Numbered from the stretch's first letter, positions 1 through 9,738 are shown. The stretch: DNA of 32,307 nucleotides from Anaerolineae bacterium (GCA_021162125.1 JAGGZG010000208.1:1-32307), one strand, 5' to 3'. The notes: a model not told the origin generated them from the sequence alone. Numbers and translations are program-made.

Positions 1-1656
1 CCCCAACTCCCCACAGCGGAGGAATGCCCACCCCCCCAGGAACGCCTGACGGAGCGCGACGCCATCCTCATCACCTATGGCGACCAGGTAACCGAGCCGG
101 GTAAACCCCCGCTGCAGACCCTGGCCGAGGTGCTGGAGAAATACGTCAAGGGTATCGTCACCGGTGTCCACGTCCTGCCTTTCTTCCCCTACTCCTCCGA
201 CGATGGCTTCTCCATCATCGACTATACAGTCGTCAATCCCGACTTCGGTACGTGGGCAGACATCGAGCGCCTGGGCCGCCACTTCCGCCTCATGTTCGAC
301 GCCGTCATCAACCACATCTCGGCCCGCAGTGGCTGGTTCCAGGAATTTCTGAAAGACAATCCCGAGTTCGCCGACTATTTCATCACCGTCGAGGAGGGAA
401 CAGACCTCTCGCAGGTCGTCCGTCCTCGCGCCTTGCCCCTCCTGACCCCTGTGCAGGCGGCTTCTGGCGAGCGACTGGTCTGGACAACCTTCAGTACCGA
501 CCAGATCGACCTGAACTACGCCAATCCCGACGTACTGCTGAAGATCATCGAGATCCTCCTGTTGTACGTCGAGAAAGGGGCCGAGATCATCCGTCTGGAC
601 GCCATCGCCTACCTGTGGAAGAAGATCGGCACGACATGCATCCACCTGGAGGGGACGCATCGGGTAGTGAAACTCTTTCGCGCCATTTTCGACGCCGTCG
701 CGCCCCACGTGATCATCATTACCGAGACCAACGTGCCTCACCAGGAAAACATCTCCTACTTTGGCGATGGCTCAGACGAGGCCCAGATGGTCTACCAGTT
801 CTCCCTGCCCCCGCTGGTGCTCCATGCCTTCCACTCCGGCACAGCCAGCTATCTCTCCCGGTGGGCTGCCGGTCTCTCCACCCCCTCCGATAGCACCACC
901 TTTTTCAACTTCCTCGCCTCCCACGATGGCATCGGAGTGCGGCCCGCCGAAGGTATCCTCAGCCCGGCGGAGATCCAAAGTTTGGTCGAGCGCACCCTCG
1001 CCCACGGCGGCTTCGTCTCTTATAGGGTCCACCCTGATGGCAGCCGGAGCGTCTACGAACTGAACATCTCCTACTTTGATGCCCTCTCTGACCCGAATGG
1101 GCCTGAGTCGCTGGACTTGCAGGCGCGTCGCTTCCTGGCCTCCCAGGCCATCATGCTCAGCCTGGCCGGAGTGCCGGGCATCTATGTGCACAGCCTATTC
1201 GGCTCGCGGAGTTGGCGTGAGGGCGTGGCTCAGACTGGCCACAATCGCACCATCAACCGGGAGAAATTCCGGCGCGACGAACTGGAGCGGGAGTTGGCGG
1301 ATCCTTCCTCATTGCGGCACAAGGTGTTCTACCCCTACCTCCACCTCATCCGTACCCGCGCTGCACAACGGGCCTTCCACCCCAACAGCGCGCAACAGGT
1401 GCTTTTCAGCAACCGGGCCCTGTTCACAGTAGTGCGCACCTCCCCTGACGGGCACGAGAAGATCATTTGCATCCACAACGTATCAGATGCCGCGCAGCCC
1501 TTCCGAGCTGACCTGAAAGCGTTATCTATCCAGCACCCGGGTATCCTGCGGGACATCATAACGGGAACGTCCTATTCGGTAAGTGATGACAATGATCTGG
1601 CCCTCACCGTCGGCCCTTACCAAGTGCTGTGGCTGAAAGCGGAAAGCAAAACGTAA
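1..1656 (+). CDS. GH13 subfamily 18-like glycoside phosphorylase (sucrose / glucosylglycerate phosphorylase type), 5' truncated by window edge
   Basis: Frame 1 is open from base 1 (..LTERDAILITYGDQVTEPGKPPLQTLAEVLEKYVKGIVTGVHVLPFFPYSSDDGFSIIDY..). GH13 motifs: IIRLDAI (nucleophile Asp), TETN (acid/base Glu), NFLASHDGIG. Confidence 0.88.
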   Translation, partial: PQLPTAEECPPPQERLTERDAILITYGDQVTEPGKPPLQTLAEVLEKYVKGIVTGVHVLPFFPYSSDDGFSIIDYTVVNPDFGTWADIERLGRHFRLMFDAVINHISARSGWFQEFLKDNPEFADYFITVEEGTDLSQVVRPRALPLLTPVQAASGERLVWTTFSTDQIDLNYANPDVLLKIIEILLLYVEKGAEIIRLDAIAYLWKKIGTTCIHLEGTHRVVKLFRAIFDAVAPHVIIITETNVPHQENISYFGDGSDEAQMVYQFSLPPLVLHAFHSGTASYLSRWAAGLSTPSDSTTFFNFLASHDGIGVRPAEGILSPAEIQSLVERTLAHGGFVSYRVHPDGSRSVYELNISYFDALSDPNGPESLDLQARRFLASQAIMLSLAGVPGIYVHSLFGSRSWREGVAQTGHNRTINREKFRRDELERELADPSSLRHKVFYPYLHLIRTRAAQRAFHPNSAQQVLFSNRALFTVVRTSPDGHEKIICIHNVSDAAQPFRADLKALSIQHPGILRDIITGTSYSVSDDNDLALTVGPYQVLWLKAESKT

Positions 1657-1743
1657 TCACGCTCACTATTACGCACTACGTTTTACGCATCGCGTTTTTG
1701 GGCACATCCGCTTCGTTTGTATCCCGATTTGGTGTTTTTCCTC

Positions 1744-1772
1744 TTGACAAAAAACTTTTTTCGTGATATAAT
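1744..1772 (+). promoter_or_regulatory. Near-consensus sigma70 promoter upstream of lacI-type gene
   Basis: TTGACA (1744-1749), 17-nt spacer, TATAAT (1767-1772). Confidence 0.8.
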
Positions 1773-1799
1773 CTACACGTGTAGACAACTCGTGTAGAC
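1772..1799. promoter_or_regulatory. Putative LacI-family operator: 14-bp perfect palindrome plus a repeated half-site
   Basis: TCTACACGTGTAGA (1772-1785) overlaps the end of the -10; CGTGTAGAC recurs at 1778-1786 and 1791-1799. Confidence 0.6.
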
Positions 1800-1830
1800 C
1801 CGCTTGTAGTTTCCCCCACGCTGTCGAGGA

Positions 1831-2871
1831 ATGCCAATGGCTGTCACCCGCGATGATGTAGCCCGCTTGGCTGGTGTTTCTCCGGCCACCGTCTCCTACG
1901 TGATTAACGATGGCCCACGTCCGGTCTCCGAAGAAACACGCGCCAAAGTGTTACAAGCCATCAAACAACTGGGCTACCAGCCCAACGTCACGGCCCAGAA
2001 TCTGCGGCGGCAGCGCACCAACACAGTAGGCCTCGTTTTTACAACCATCGAACGTCACCTCACCCACCCCTATTTCGTTGACCTGCTCACCAGCATCGGC
2101 GAGGAATGCGCCAGACATGGCTTCGATCTGTTGCTCTCCCCCTGCACCGATAGGTCTTTGGAACAGACCATTTATGAGCGCATGGTCGGAGGGCGGCGGG
2201 TAGCCGGGGTCATCGTCACCGGCATCCGCCACGACGACGCTCGCATTGCCTATCTGAGCGCGGAAGAATTCCCCTTTGTGGTTCTGGGTCGGCCTGAGCA
2301 CAACGAGGATTTTCCATACATTGATGTGGACGGCGCCCGTGGTGTGGATGAGGCAATGCAGCATCTCATTGACCTAGGATGGCGGCGTATTGCTTTTATT
2401 GGTCTATCGGCCGAGCTGATCTGTGCTGATGACCGTCTAGCTGGCTATCGCAAGGCACTGGAGCGAAACGGACTACCTTATGACCCGAGGCTGGTAGCGA
2501 ACATGCATACCACGGAGGCGGCCGGACACCAGATCATGACTCGCTTTCTGGCCCTCGACGAACCGCCCGATGCCGTGCTCGCTTGTAGCGATGAGCTGGC
2601 CCTGGGGGCCATGAACGCTGCTCAGGAGCGGGGTCTGGTCGTCGGCCGAGACATCGGTGTGATTGGCTTTGACGACATCCCCTCGGCCGCTTACTGCCGC
2701 CCCCCCCTGACTACCATCCGCCAGCCCATGTACGAGATCGGCATCCGCTTGTGTCGCATGCTCATTCAGATTATCGAAGGAAAGGAGCCTGAGGAGAAGC
2801 AGATTGTTCTGCCGCCTACTCTGGTCGTTCGCGAATCCTGCGGTGCCCATTGGAGGCAAGGCTCTGTCTAA
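1831..2871 (+). CDS. LacI-family transcriptional regulator
   Basis: N-terminal HTH VTRDDVARLAGVSPATVSYVINDGPRPVSEETRAKVLQAIKQLGYQPN; C-terminal periplasmic-binding-like effector domain. Confidence 0.95.
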   Translation: MPMAVTRDDVARLAGVSPATVSYVINDGPRPVSEETRAKVLQAIKQLGYQPNVTAQNLRRQRTNTVGLVFTTIERHLTHPYFVDLLTSIGEECARHGFDLLLSPCTDRSLEQTIYERMVGGRRVAGVIVTGIRHDDARIAYLSAEEFPFVVLGRPEHNEDFPYIDVDGARGVDEAMQHLIDLGWRRIAFIGLSAELICADDRLAGYRKALERNGLPYDPRLVANMHTTEAAGHQIMTRFLALDEPPDAVLACSDELALGAMNAAQERGLVVGRDIGVIGFDDIPSAAYCRPPLTTIRQPMYEIGIRLCRMLIQIIEGKEPEEKQIVLPPTLVVRESCGAHWRQGSV

Positions 2872-2917
2872 ACAGCAGATCAGAAGGTCTGCCACACATC
2901 GATGAAGGGAGGAATTG

Positions 2918-3859
2918 ATGGGAAAAGGGCTATCCACATTGCGGCGATCGTCGCTCTGGCAAAAACTGAAATGGCCCACCTTGGGCAAAGGTACTGAAAG
3001 AAGTCAAGCTCTATGGGCCTATACCTTCCTGTCGCTAAGCGTGCTGGGATTGTTCATCTTCACAATATTGCCCATAATCGCCGCCTTTGGGCTGAGTTTC
3101 GTGAATTGGACGCTGCTCTCGCCCCCAAAGTGGGCCGGCCTGAGCAACTTCCAGCGCTTGCTGAACGACAAGTATTTCTGGAATGCTCTTAAAAACACCT
3201 TCTATTACGTGATCGGCGTAATGCCGGGCATCGCCATCTCTCTTCTCCTGGCCGTGATCCTCAATCAAAAACTGAGGTTCACCACCCTTTACCGAACTCT
3301 TTACTATCTGCCCACTATCACCATGTGGACGGCTATCGCCCTGGTCTGGAGATGGCTCTACAGTCCCCAGTATGGCCTGGTCAACTGGGCGTTGGGCCTG
3401 ATCGGAATCCACGGTCCTGCCTGGCTTAGTGACCCCCATTGGGCCATGCCAGCCCAGATATTCACCAGTTGGTGGAAAGGAGCAGGATACAATATGGTCA
3501 TCCTGCTGGCCGGCCTGCAGGGTATCCCCCAGATTTATTACGAGGCAGCATCCATAGATGGGGCCAACTGGTGGCAGCGGTTTCGCCACGTCACTCTTCC
3601 GCTGCTCACTCCCACCATCTACTTCGTGGTGGTTATGACCTTCATTGGCTCTTTTGGCGTCTTCGCCCAAATCTACATCATGACCGAGGGAGGACCCGGT
3701 CAGGCGACCACCACCATCATATACTACCTCTACAACAATGCTTTCAAGTATTTCGAAATCGGCTACGCCGACGTGCTGGCCATCGCTTTCTTCGTCATCG
3801 TCTTCACCTTCACTGTAATCCAGACTCAACTGCAGAAGCGGTGGGTACACTACACGTAA
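2918..3859 (+). CDS. ABC sugar transporter permease (MalF/UgpA type)
   Basis: Multi-TM protein with EAA-type loop (YYEAASIDGANWWQRFRHVTLPLLTPTIYFV). Confidence 0.93.
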   Translation: MGKGLSTLRRSSLWQKLKWPTLGKGTERSQALWAYTFLSLSVLGLFIFTILPIIAAFGLSFVNWTLLSPPKWAGLSNFQRLLNDKYFWNALKNTFYYVIGVMPGIAISLLLAVILNQKLRFTTLYRTLYYLPTITMWTAIALVWRWLYSPQYGLVNWALGLIGIHGPAWLSDPHWAMPAQIFTSWWKGAGYNMVILLAGLQGIPQIYYEAASIDGANWWQRFRHVTLPLLTPTIYFVVVMTFIGSFGVFAQIYIMTEGGPGQATTTIIYYLYNNAFKYFEIGYADVLAIAFFVIVFTFTVIQTQLQKRWVHYT

Positions 3860-3875
3860 CGAGGAGGAGATTGGC

Positions 3876-4733
3876 ATGTCAGCCAGAGTAAAGGATCCAT
3901 ATCAGCGGGTGTCGCAGGCTCTGAATCGTACCTTACTCCATCTGATCCTGGTGGGTGGGGCCGTCACCATGGTGATGCCCTTCGTGTGGATGCTATCCAG
4001 TTCCCTCAAGACGAATCTTGAGGTATTTCACATCCCGCCCACGTTCATCCCAACCGTCCCCCAGTGGCATAATTACGTAGATATATTCAAGGTAGTTCCT
4101 TATGGCCGCTGGTTTCTCAACAGCGTCATCATCGCCGTCACTCAGACAGTGCTCTACCTTTTCGTGGCCTCGCTGGCCGGCTTCACCTTCGCCCGCATGC
4201 GCTTCCCCGGCCGTGAGGCTATCTTCACTCTTTACCTGGCCACCCTGATGGTGCCGGGCCAGGTCACTCTCATCCCCAAATTCCTCCTGATGAAACAACT
4301 ACATCTGATAAACACTTACGCCGCCGTGATCTTGCCCGGGATATTCAATGCTTATGGAGTTTTCCTCCTGAGGCAGTTTCTCATGACCCTGCCAGATAGC
4401 CTGGAGGAAGCAGCCATTCTTGATGGGGCATCGTATTTCAGAATCTACTGGAACATCATCCTGCCCCTGGCCGGGCCGGCCCTGGCTACTTTGGGGCTTT
4501 TCGGCTTTATGGGAGCGTGGAACGATTTTCTGTGGCCTCTCATCGTCATCAACTCCGACCACATGAAGCCTCTCAGTGTGGGGCTGGCCAGTTTCCACGG
4601 CCTCTACGAGACTAACTGGCCGTACCTGATGGCCGCCTCGACGGTGGCTTTGGTTCCCATCATTCTCATTTTCACCGCCGCCCAGAAATATTTCGTGCAA
4701 GGCATCGCTCTGACTGGCTTGAAGGAAGGCTGA
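3876..4733 (+). CDS. ABC sugar transporter permease (MalG/UgpE type)
   Basis: EAA loop LEEAAILDGASYFRIYWNIILPLAGPALATLGLFGFMGAWNDFLWPL; follows the first permease. Confidence 0.93.
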   Translation: MSARVKDPYQRVSQALNRTLLHLILVGGAVTMVMPFVWMLSSSLKTNLEVFHIPPTFIPTVPQWHNYVDIFKVVPYGRWFLNSVIIAVTQTVLYLFVASLAGFTFARMRFPGREAIFTLYLATLMVPGQVTLIPKFLLMKQLHLINTYAAVILPGIFNAYGVFLLRQFLMTLPDSLEEAAILDGASYFRIYWNIILPLAGPALATLGLFGFMGAWNDFLWPLIVINSDHMKPLSVGLASFHGLYETNWPYLMAASTVALVPIILIFTAAQKYFVQGIALTGLKEG

Positions 4734-4923
4734 TTCCCACTCTCCCGCAGGTTTGGATATCTGTTGGTTCGAAAACGAGTAACCGGTAGGGCGTTGAAAT
4801 CAGAGGAGCATAGAAAGTGACCTGCAGGAGGGTAGCAAAAGCAAAAGGGGGTGATACAAAGGTAGACAAAATGATGGCCAGTTGTATTCAGTCACCAGAC
4901 CAATCACTAGATTAGTAGGAGAG

Positions 4924-6255
4924 ATGAAGATGAAAAGGATAATTAAGATAGGATTGCTTGTGGCTCTCGTAGTCACCCTGGTAACAGCGTGTGCTCCCAA
5001 GACGACGCCTGCCCCATCACCAACCAGTGTGCCCACCACGCAGGCAAAGCCGGAGGAACTGACAGGGAAACTGACGGTGATCCACTGGGGAAGCGAGGAA
5101 GAGAAAGACCTCGTCGCTGGCTGGATCGCACAGTTCAACGAAGAACACCCCGGCATCACAGTGGAGCAGATTCACGTCCCCCAGAACTACTGGGACAAGG
5201 TAGCAGCCATGTTCGCCGCCGGCACCCCGCCTGATCTGATGTACATGGGCTACCCAGAGATGGTACGCTATGCCTCGGAAGGGACGCTTCTGCCCCTCGA
5301 CGATTACATAGCCAATGATCCTGAGATAAGCACGGACATGTTCTTCCCCGCTTTGATCAAAGCTTTCACCTATGAAGGAAAGCTCTATGGGATTCCCAAG
5401 GACTGGAACACCCAGGTACTCTACTACAACAAGACCCTCTTCGACCAGGCCGGGTTGTCCTATCCTGATGAGAACTGGACCTGGGACGACCTCCGCGCGG
5501 CGGCCAAGAAGATCGCCGCTGACACCGACGGCGATGGCGTGACTGACCAGTGGGGTTTCGTCACCGATGTGGGGATGAACCGCATCGGTGCCTGGATCTA
5601 CGGCAACGGCGGCAGCATCCTCAGCGAGGACAAGACCAAGTGCACCCTCACCGATCCAGCTTCCGTGGGAGCCCTCAAATTCCTCACCGGGTTGATGTTC
5701 GAGGACAAGGTGGCCCCCAGCAAGGCCGAGTTAGGTGAACTCTCAGCCAAGGACACGTTCTCCAGCGGCAAGGCCGGCATGTACGTCTGCGGCGGCTGGC
5801 GGGTGTTGGGCTTCCGCGACATCAAAGACTTTGAGTGGGACATCGCCCCCATTCCTATCAGCCCCACCAGCGGCAAGCGGGGCACGGTGGTGGACACCGT
5901 TTCCTGGTCTATTGCCAAAGACACCAAGTACCCCGATGCCGCCTGGGCGCTGCTCAAGTTCTTCACTGGCGAGGCTGGTCAGGTGCGCACGGCCAAGGGA
6001 GGGACGGCGACGCCCTCGATGATCAAGTACGCCAACTCCGAGGATTTCCTCGACCCGACCAAGCCACCTGCCCATCGAGAGGTGTTGATCTCGTACACCG
6101 AGGATGAGATCCACTACTACCCGGTGATCCCCAAGATGGGCGAGTTGTGGGACGCCTGGGGCCAGGAACTGAGCGAGATGTGGCTGGGGCAGAAGTCAGT
6201 CGAGGACAGCGTCAAAGCCTTCTGCGAACGGATTGAACCAGCTCTGCCTAAATAG
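4924..6255 (+). CDS. ABC sugar-binding lipoprotein (extracellular solute-binding protein family 1)
   Basis: Start chosen at MKMKRIIKIGLLVALVVTLVTAC (signal peptide with lipobox LVTAC); SBP1-like body. The upstream 4882 start is less likely. Confidence 0.92.
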   Translation: MKMKRIIKIGLLVALVVTLVTACAPKTTPAPSPTSVPTTQAKPEELTGKLTVIHWGSEEEKDLVAGWIAQFNEEHPGITVEQIHVPQNYWDKVAAMFAAGTPPDLMYMGYPEMVRYASEGTLLPLDDYIANDPEISTDMFFPALIKAFTYEGKLYGIPKDWNTQVLYYNKTLFDQAGLSYPDENWTWDDLRAAAKKIAADTDGDGVTDQWGFVTDVGMNRIGAWIYGNGGSILSEDKTKCTLTDPASVGALKFLTGLMFEDKVAPSKAELGELSAKDTFSSGKAGMYVCGGWRVLGFRDIKDFEWDIAPIPISPTSGKRGTVVDTVSWSIAKDTKYPDAAWALLKFFTGEAGQVRTAKGGTATPSMIKYANSEDFLDPTKPPAHREVLISYTEDEIHYYPVIPKMGELWDAWGQELSEMWLGQKSVEDSVKAFCERIEPALPK

Positions 6256-6279
6256 CCCACATTTGGTTCTATCGGCCGA

Positions 6280-6313
6280 GGAGGGCACATGTTTGCTCTA
6301 GCATGTGCCCTCC
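6280..6313. terminator. Strong hairpin after the binding-protein gene
   Basis: GGAGGGCACATG / CATGTGCCCTCC, perfect 12-bp stem (6280-6291, 6302-6313) with 10-nt loop; no clear T-tract, so could be an mRNA stabiliser instead. Confidence 0.5.
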
Positions 6314-6358
6314 ATTCTTGATACTTGGTATAGTGACACGAGTACCTTTTTAGGTATA

Positions 6359-6388
6359 TTGGACAAAAGCGAGCCAATGGGGTATACT
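6359..6388 (+). promoter_or_regulatory. Possible promoter for the GH130-like gene
   Basis: TTGGAC, 18-nt spacer, TATACT. Confidence 0.4.
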
Positions 6389-6552
6389 GAAGCGCTGATC
6401 GGCCGTCCGCCTGGGGCATCAGTCCTCCTCTCTCGGACCATGAGTGCCAGGACAGGACCGTCCCTCGGACGCGATGGGTAGCACCGTTGAAAGCATACTG
6501 TACCCCACATTTCACTAACCCGTATAGAGTCAAGAAGGAGATAAAAGCCACC

Positions 6553-7536
6553 ATGAAACTCAGGCGTCACAAAGAAAACCCTATCCTGAAACCCAGAGGA
6601 GATGACTGGGAGTCCATTGAAGTCTACAACCCGGCCGCTATCCACATTGACGGCAAAATCCACCTGCTCTACCGGGCCACGGGAGAATACGTCAAGTATA
6701 TCTCCCGGCTTGGCCACGCGATCTTTGACGAGAACCTCAACCTAGTGGAGCGGTCCGACACTCCCTGCTTCACACCTGACCTGGAGCTGTGGGAAATGTC
6801 GGTGGAGGATGCGCGAATCACGCCACTCGAAGGCCGGCTCTACATGACCTACGTCATCACTCCCACGCCGTGTCCCCCCTACTCCGTCCGTAGACGCCTC
6901 GGCATGCCCCCCCGACCACAAGCGCGTACCCGTATCTCCCTGGCCGAGGTCACCTACGAGTCCGAGCGCCTGAGCTTTCAAAGATTAGGCATCATCACTC
7001 CCTACGGATCCAATCAGCGGGACACCGTGCTCTTTCCAGACAAGATCGGCGGCCAGTACGCTGCATTGCACAGGCCAAGCGCGTGGATCGGCGACGGTTA
7101 CCCCACTGAGCGCCCCGGCATCTGGTTTGCCTACCTCGACGGCTTGCCCGGCAGGATGTACGGGCATAGACTCGTAATGAAACCGGAGCAGTCCTGGGAA
7201 TCCTGGAAGGTAGGGGCTGGGCCACCACCGGTGAAGACTGACAAAGGGTGGCTACTGATCTACCACGGGGTGGACGAGAACCGGGTGTACCGGGCCGGTG
7301 CCGCGCTGCTGGACCTGGAGGAGCCCTGGAAAGTCATCGCCCGCTCACCGCACCCCATCTTGGAGCCCGAGGAGGAGTATGAGAGGATCGGCGACGTGCC
7401 GAACGTCGTGTTCCCGGAGGGAGCCGTAACCATCGGTGATGAACTTATTGTCTTCTACGGCGGGGCCGACGTAGTCTGCTGCGCCGCCAGTGTGCACCTG
7501 GACGAGTTTGTTGAACACTTGCTGAGAGCGTCCTGA
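6553..7536 (+). CDS. GH130-family-like beta-mannoside phosphorylase / glycosidase
   Basis: HKENPILKPRGDDWESIEVYNPAAIHIDGKIHLLYRA..., GWLLIYHGVD, FPEGAVTIGDELIVFYGGAD; ATG at 6553 preceded by AAGAAGGAG. Confidence 0.85.
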   Translation: MKLRRHKENPILKPRGDDWESIEVYNPAAIHIDGKIHLLYRATGEYVKYISRLGHAIFDENLNLVERSDTPCFTPDLELWEMSVEDARITPLEGRLYMTYVITPTPCPPYSVRRRLGMPPRPQARTRISLAEVTYESERLSFQRLGIITPYGSNQRDTVLFPDKIGGQYAALHRPSAWIGDGYPTERPGIWFAYLDGLPGRMYGHRLVMKPEQSWESWKVGAGPPPVKTDKGWLLIYHGVDENRVYRAGAALLDLEEPWKVIARSPHPILEPEEEYERIGDVPNVVFPEGAVTIGDELIVFYGGADVVCCAASVHLDEFVEHLLRAS

Positions 7537-7712
7537 TGACTGACAACACTTTACGCTCCCTCGACAGCCCTCTCTGGAGCATCGGTCACTGGTATCGTCA
7601 GGTCATCGAGCGCAACGGACTTGTTGGGCTATCCCAGAAAAATAGCATCCCATTTCACGCGAAACGTGATGATCTGACGCCGTATGCACATCACGTTTCA
7701 CCTTGCTTGTAG
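7536..7712 (+). CDS. Short ORF (58 aa) with start overlapping the GH130 stop (TGATG); possible truncated gene remnant
   Basis: Reads MTDNTLRSLDSPLWSIGHWYRQVIERNGLVGLSQKNSIPFHAKRDDLTPYAHHVSPCL*; below the length cutoff of the supplied ORF track. Confidence 0.4.
   Translation: MTDNTLRSLDSPLWSIGHWYRQVIERNGLVGLSQKNSIPFHAKRDDLTPYAHHVSPCL
7659..7701. repeat. Inverted repeat (13-nt arms, 1 mismatch, 17-nt loop)
   Basis: GCGAAACGTGATG (7659-7671) and CATCACGTTTCAC (7689-7701). Confidence 0.65.
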
Positions 7713-7735
7713 TAATAGGTTGAATGGGGGAAAAG

Positions 7736-8929
7736 ATGTTAAGCGTCGTCATCGTCATTCCCACCTATTGGACCTGGGGCAGCGAGCGGCCCGCCGGCCC
7801 GGTCGAAGCCATCTTCGACCACCCTACCCCGGTGGATGGCGAGAGCACCCTGCCTCGCCTGCTGGATAGCCTGTGTCGGATGACCGGCCCGCCTTTCAGC
7901 GTGTTGGTGCTGACGGCGACCGTCCATCCCGATCTGGAGCCAATCGCCGAGCGGCGGGTATCCGAGATTATCGCTCCCTACCACACTCACTACCCAATCG
8001 CCCAATTCACCGCCGGCGACCTGACGGTACTCCACGAGCGAATGCGGGTACTGGGCCAGGGCGAGCTGGTGTCCTTCTTCTCGCTGCGCAGCTATCCCGG
8101 GGTGCGCAATTGCCAACTCGTCGTCCCCCACGTCCTGGGCACGGAGGTGATCGTCGCCCTGGATGATGACGAGATCGTCGCGCCCGACTACCTGACCACC
8201 GCCCTGGAGTTCGTGGGTCGGGAACGTCAGGGGATGCCGGTGTGGGGAGTGGCCGGTTTCTACCTGGATAGCAAGGGCAGCAAGCTCTTACCAGAAAGCC
8301 CGCCAGCGGGCAACATCTTTCTGGACAAGAGCGCGATAATGAACGCTTGTACCCGTGATCTGGAGGCCAGGCCCGGTCGCCTGGTGGAGACGCCCGTCGT
8401 CTTCGGCGGCAATATGATCTTTCACCGTCGGCTGTTCACCCAGGTGTCTTTCGATCCTTTCATCACCCGCGGCGAGGACATTGATTATCTGATCAACGCT
8501 CACCTGATGGGATTCAAGTTCTGGCTCGATAAGCAACTGGTGATTACCCACATGCCGCCCGATGCACCGGATAGCGCGCACAGCGCCTATACCTGGAGCA
8601 AGCTGCATCAGGACGTGCTGCGCTTCATCTACGAGCGGGAGAAGCTGCGCCTGGCCGAGGTTGATCCATCCCAATTCGACCCGTATCCAGGCCGCTTCTT
8701 GCGAGACGACGTGGCGGAGCAGGCATTGAGCGCGCTGCGGATACTGGCCGACGCGGAGATGGAACAACGATTCGGCAGTGCAGAGGACATCGTCAACGGT
8801 GCACTACGCCGCGCTGCGGAAAAAGTACCCCTCTATTTTGCCTTAGCCCGTGAGTGGCCCGGCTTGATGGCCGTCCTGGAGAAGGATGCAGTATTGCGCC
8901 GCCATTTGCAGCGTAGGGTTACTGGCTGA
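7736..8929 (+). CDS. Glycosyltransferase, GT2-like (GT-A fold)
   Basis: VVIVIPTYWTWGSE.. N-terminus, DDDE acidic motif (VIVALDDDEIV), GGNMIFHRRLF..FDPFITRGEDIDYLINAHLMG. Confidence 0.8.
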   Translation: MLSVVIVIPTYWTWGSERPAGPVEAIFDHPTPVDGESTLPRLLDSLCRMTGPPFSVLVLTATVHPDLEPIAERRVSEIIAPYHTHYPIAQFTAGDLTVLHERMRVLGQGELVSFFSLRSYPGVRNCQLVVPHVLGTEVIVALDDDEIVAPDYLTTALEFVGRERQGMPVWGVAGFYLDSKGSKLLPESPPAGNIFLDKSAIMNACTRDLEARPGRLVETPVVFGGNMIFHRRLFTQVSFDPFITRGEDIDYLINAHLMGFKFWLDKQLVITHMPPDAPDSAHSAYTWSKLHQDVLRFIYEREKLRLAEVDPSQFDPYPGRFLRDDVAEQALSALRILADAEMEQRFGSAEDIVNGALRRAAEKVPLYFALAREWPGLMAVLEKDAVLRRHLQRRVTG

Positions 8930-8997
8930 GGATTGGGTTGGGGAAGTGAACGTCTGAGGGGAATGAGAACAGGTACGAATCCTGTGGAGTTACGTTC

Positions 8998-9393
8998 TCA
9001 CTGTTCTGTGGGGAAAAGCGCCTGCACTCGTCCTTCGAGCATGGGAAAGTGCTTCACATTGGTGGTCACCAGGATGAGATCGTGCTCCAGGGCAGTGGCG
9101 GCAATGAGGGCGTCCGGGAAGGAGACCTGGATGCCCCGGCAGGCATGATCGTAGATGAGCCGCCCAGCCCGGTCAGCGATGGACGTATCCACCGGCAGGC
9201 TGGCGAAAGAGGCCAGTAGCTCCAGTGTGCGCTCTTCCTCATAGGGCCGCATACCGGCCAGAACCTCCGTCCTGGTAGCAACGGAGATATAAGGGATCTC
9301 TTCAGCCTGCAATTGCTCCAGAGAGTCCAGGGCTTCGGTTTGACTGCGCAATGCCAGGATGAGGACATTACTGTCCAGTAGATGTTTGGTCAC
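8998..9393 (-). CDS. PIN-domain toxin (VapC-like ribonuclease)
   Basis: VTKHLLDSNVLILALRSQ... SFPDALIAATALEHDLILVTTNVKHFPML; GTG start at 9393 inferred, overlapping the antitoxin 3' end. Confidence 0.85.
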   Translation of the reverse strand: MTKHLLDSNVLILALRSQTEALDSLEQLQAEEIPYISVATRTEVLAGMRPYEEERTLELLASFASLPVDTSIADRAGRLIYDHACRGIQVSFPDALIAATALEHDLILVTTNVKHFPMLEGRVQALFPTEQ

Positions 9394-9697
9394 GGTTTTC
9401 GAACTCCCTGACAATTTCATCCCAGTCACGGGGCATCCACGTCTCGCGCAAACGGCGGACGTAGCGATCCACATCCTCGACGGTCATCAGGTCGGGATGG
9501 TCCTCGTCTTTCCAGGCGGGTTCCTCTCGGAGTTCCTGGAGCACTTTTCGTAACCGCTCGCGGCGTAGCTCCCGTTCCGTGGCCTCGACAATGAAGCGGT
9601 TGCGTTCGCGGGGCGGTAGGAATTCATCCAATTGCTCCAGCAAAGTCACAGGAAAGGTCACGTTAATGCGCCGCTTTTTTTGTATTCCTACTACCAT
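9368..9697 (-). CDS. Ribbon-helix-helix antitoxin partner of the PIN toxin
   Basis: Short basic N-terminus KKRRINVTFPVTLLEQLDEFLPPRERNRFIVEATERELRRERL, directly upstream of and overlapping the PIN gene. Confidence 0.75.
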   Translation of the reverse strand: MVVGIQKKRRINVTFPVTLLEQLDEFLPPRERNRFIVEATERELRRERLRKVLQELREEPAWKDEDHPDLMTVEDVDRYVRRLRETWMPRDWDEIVREFENRDQTSTGQ

Positions 9698-9738
9698 CGT
9701 AGACCTCCTTAATCATGAGGGGTGATGGATACACCAAT

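Noticed and set aside
1648-1684. AAAACGTA / TACGTTTT inverted repeat at the end of the GH13 gene as a terminator
   Set aside because: 8-bp AT-rich stem with a 21-nt loop and no adjacent T-tract; too weak, although the ACGCA..CGTTTTACGC text may be a dispersed repeat.
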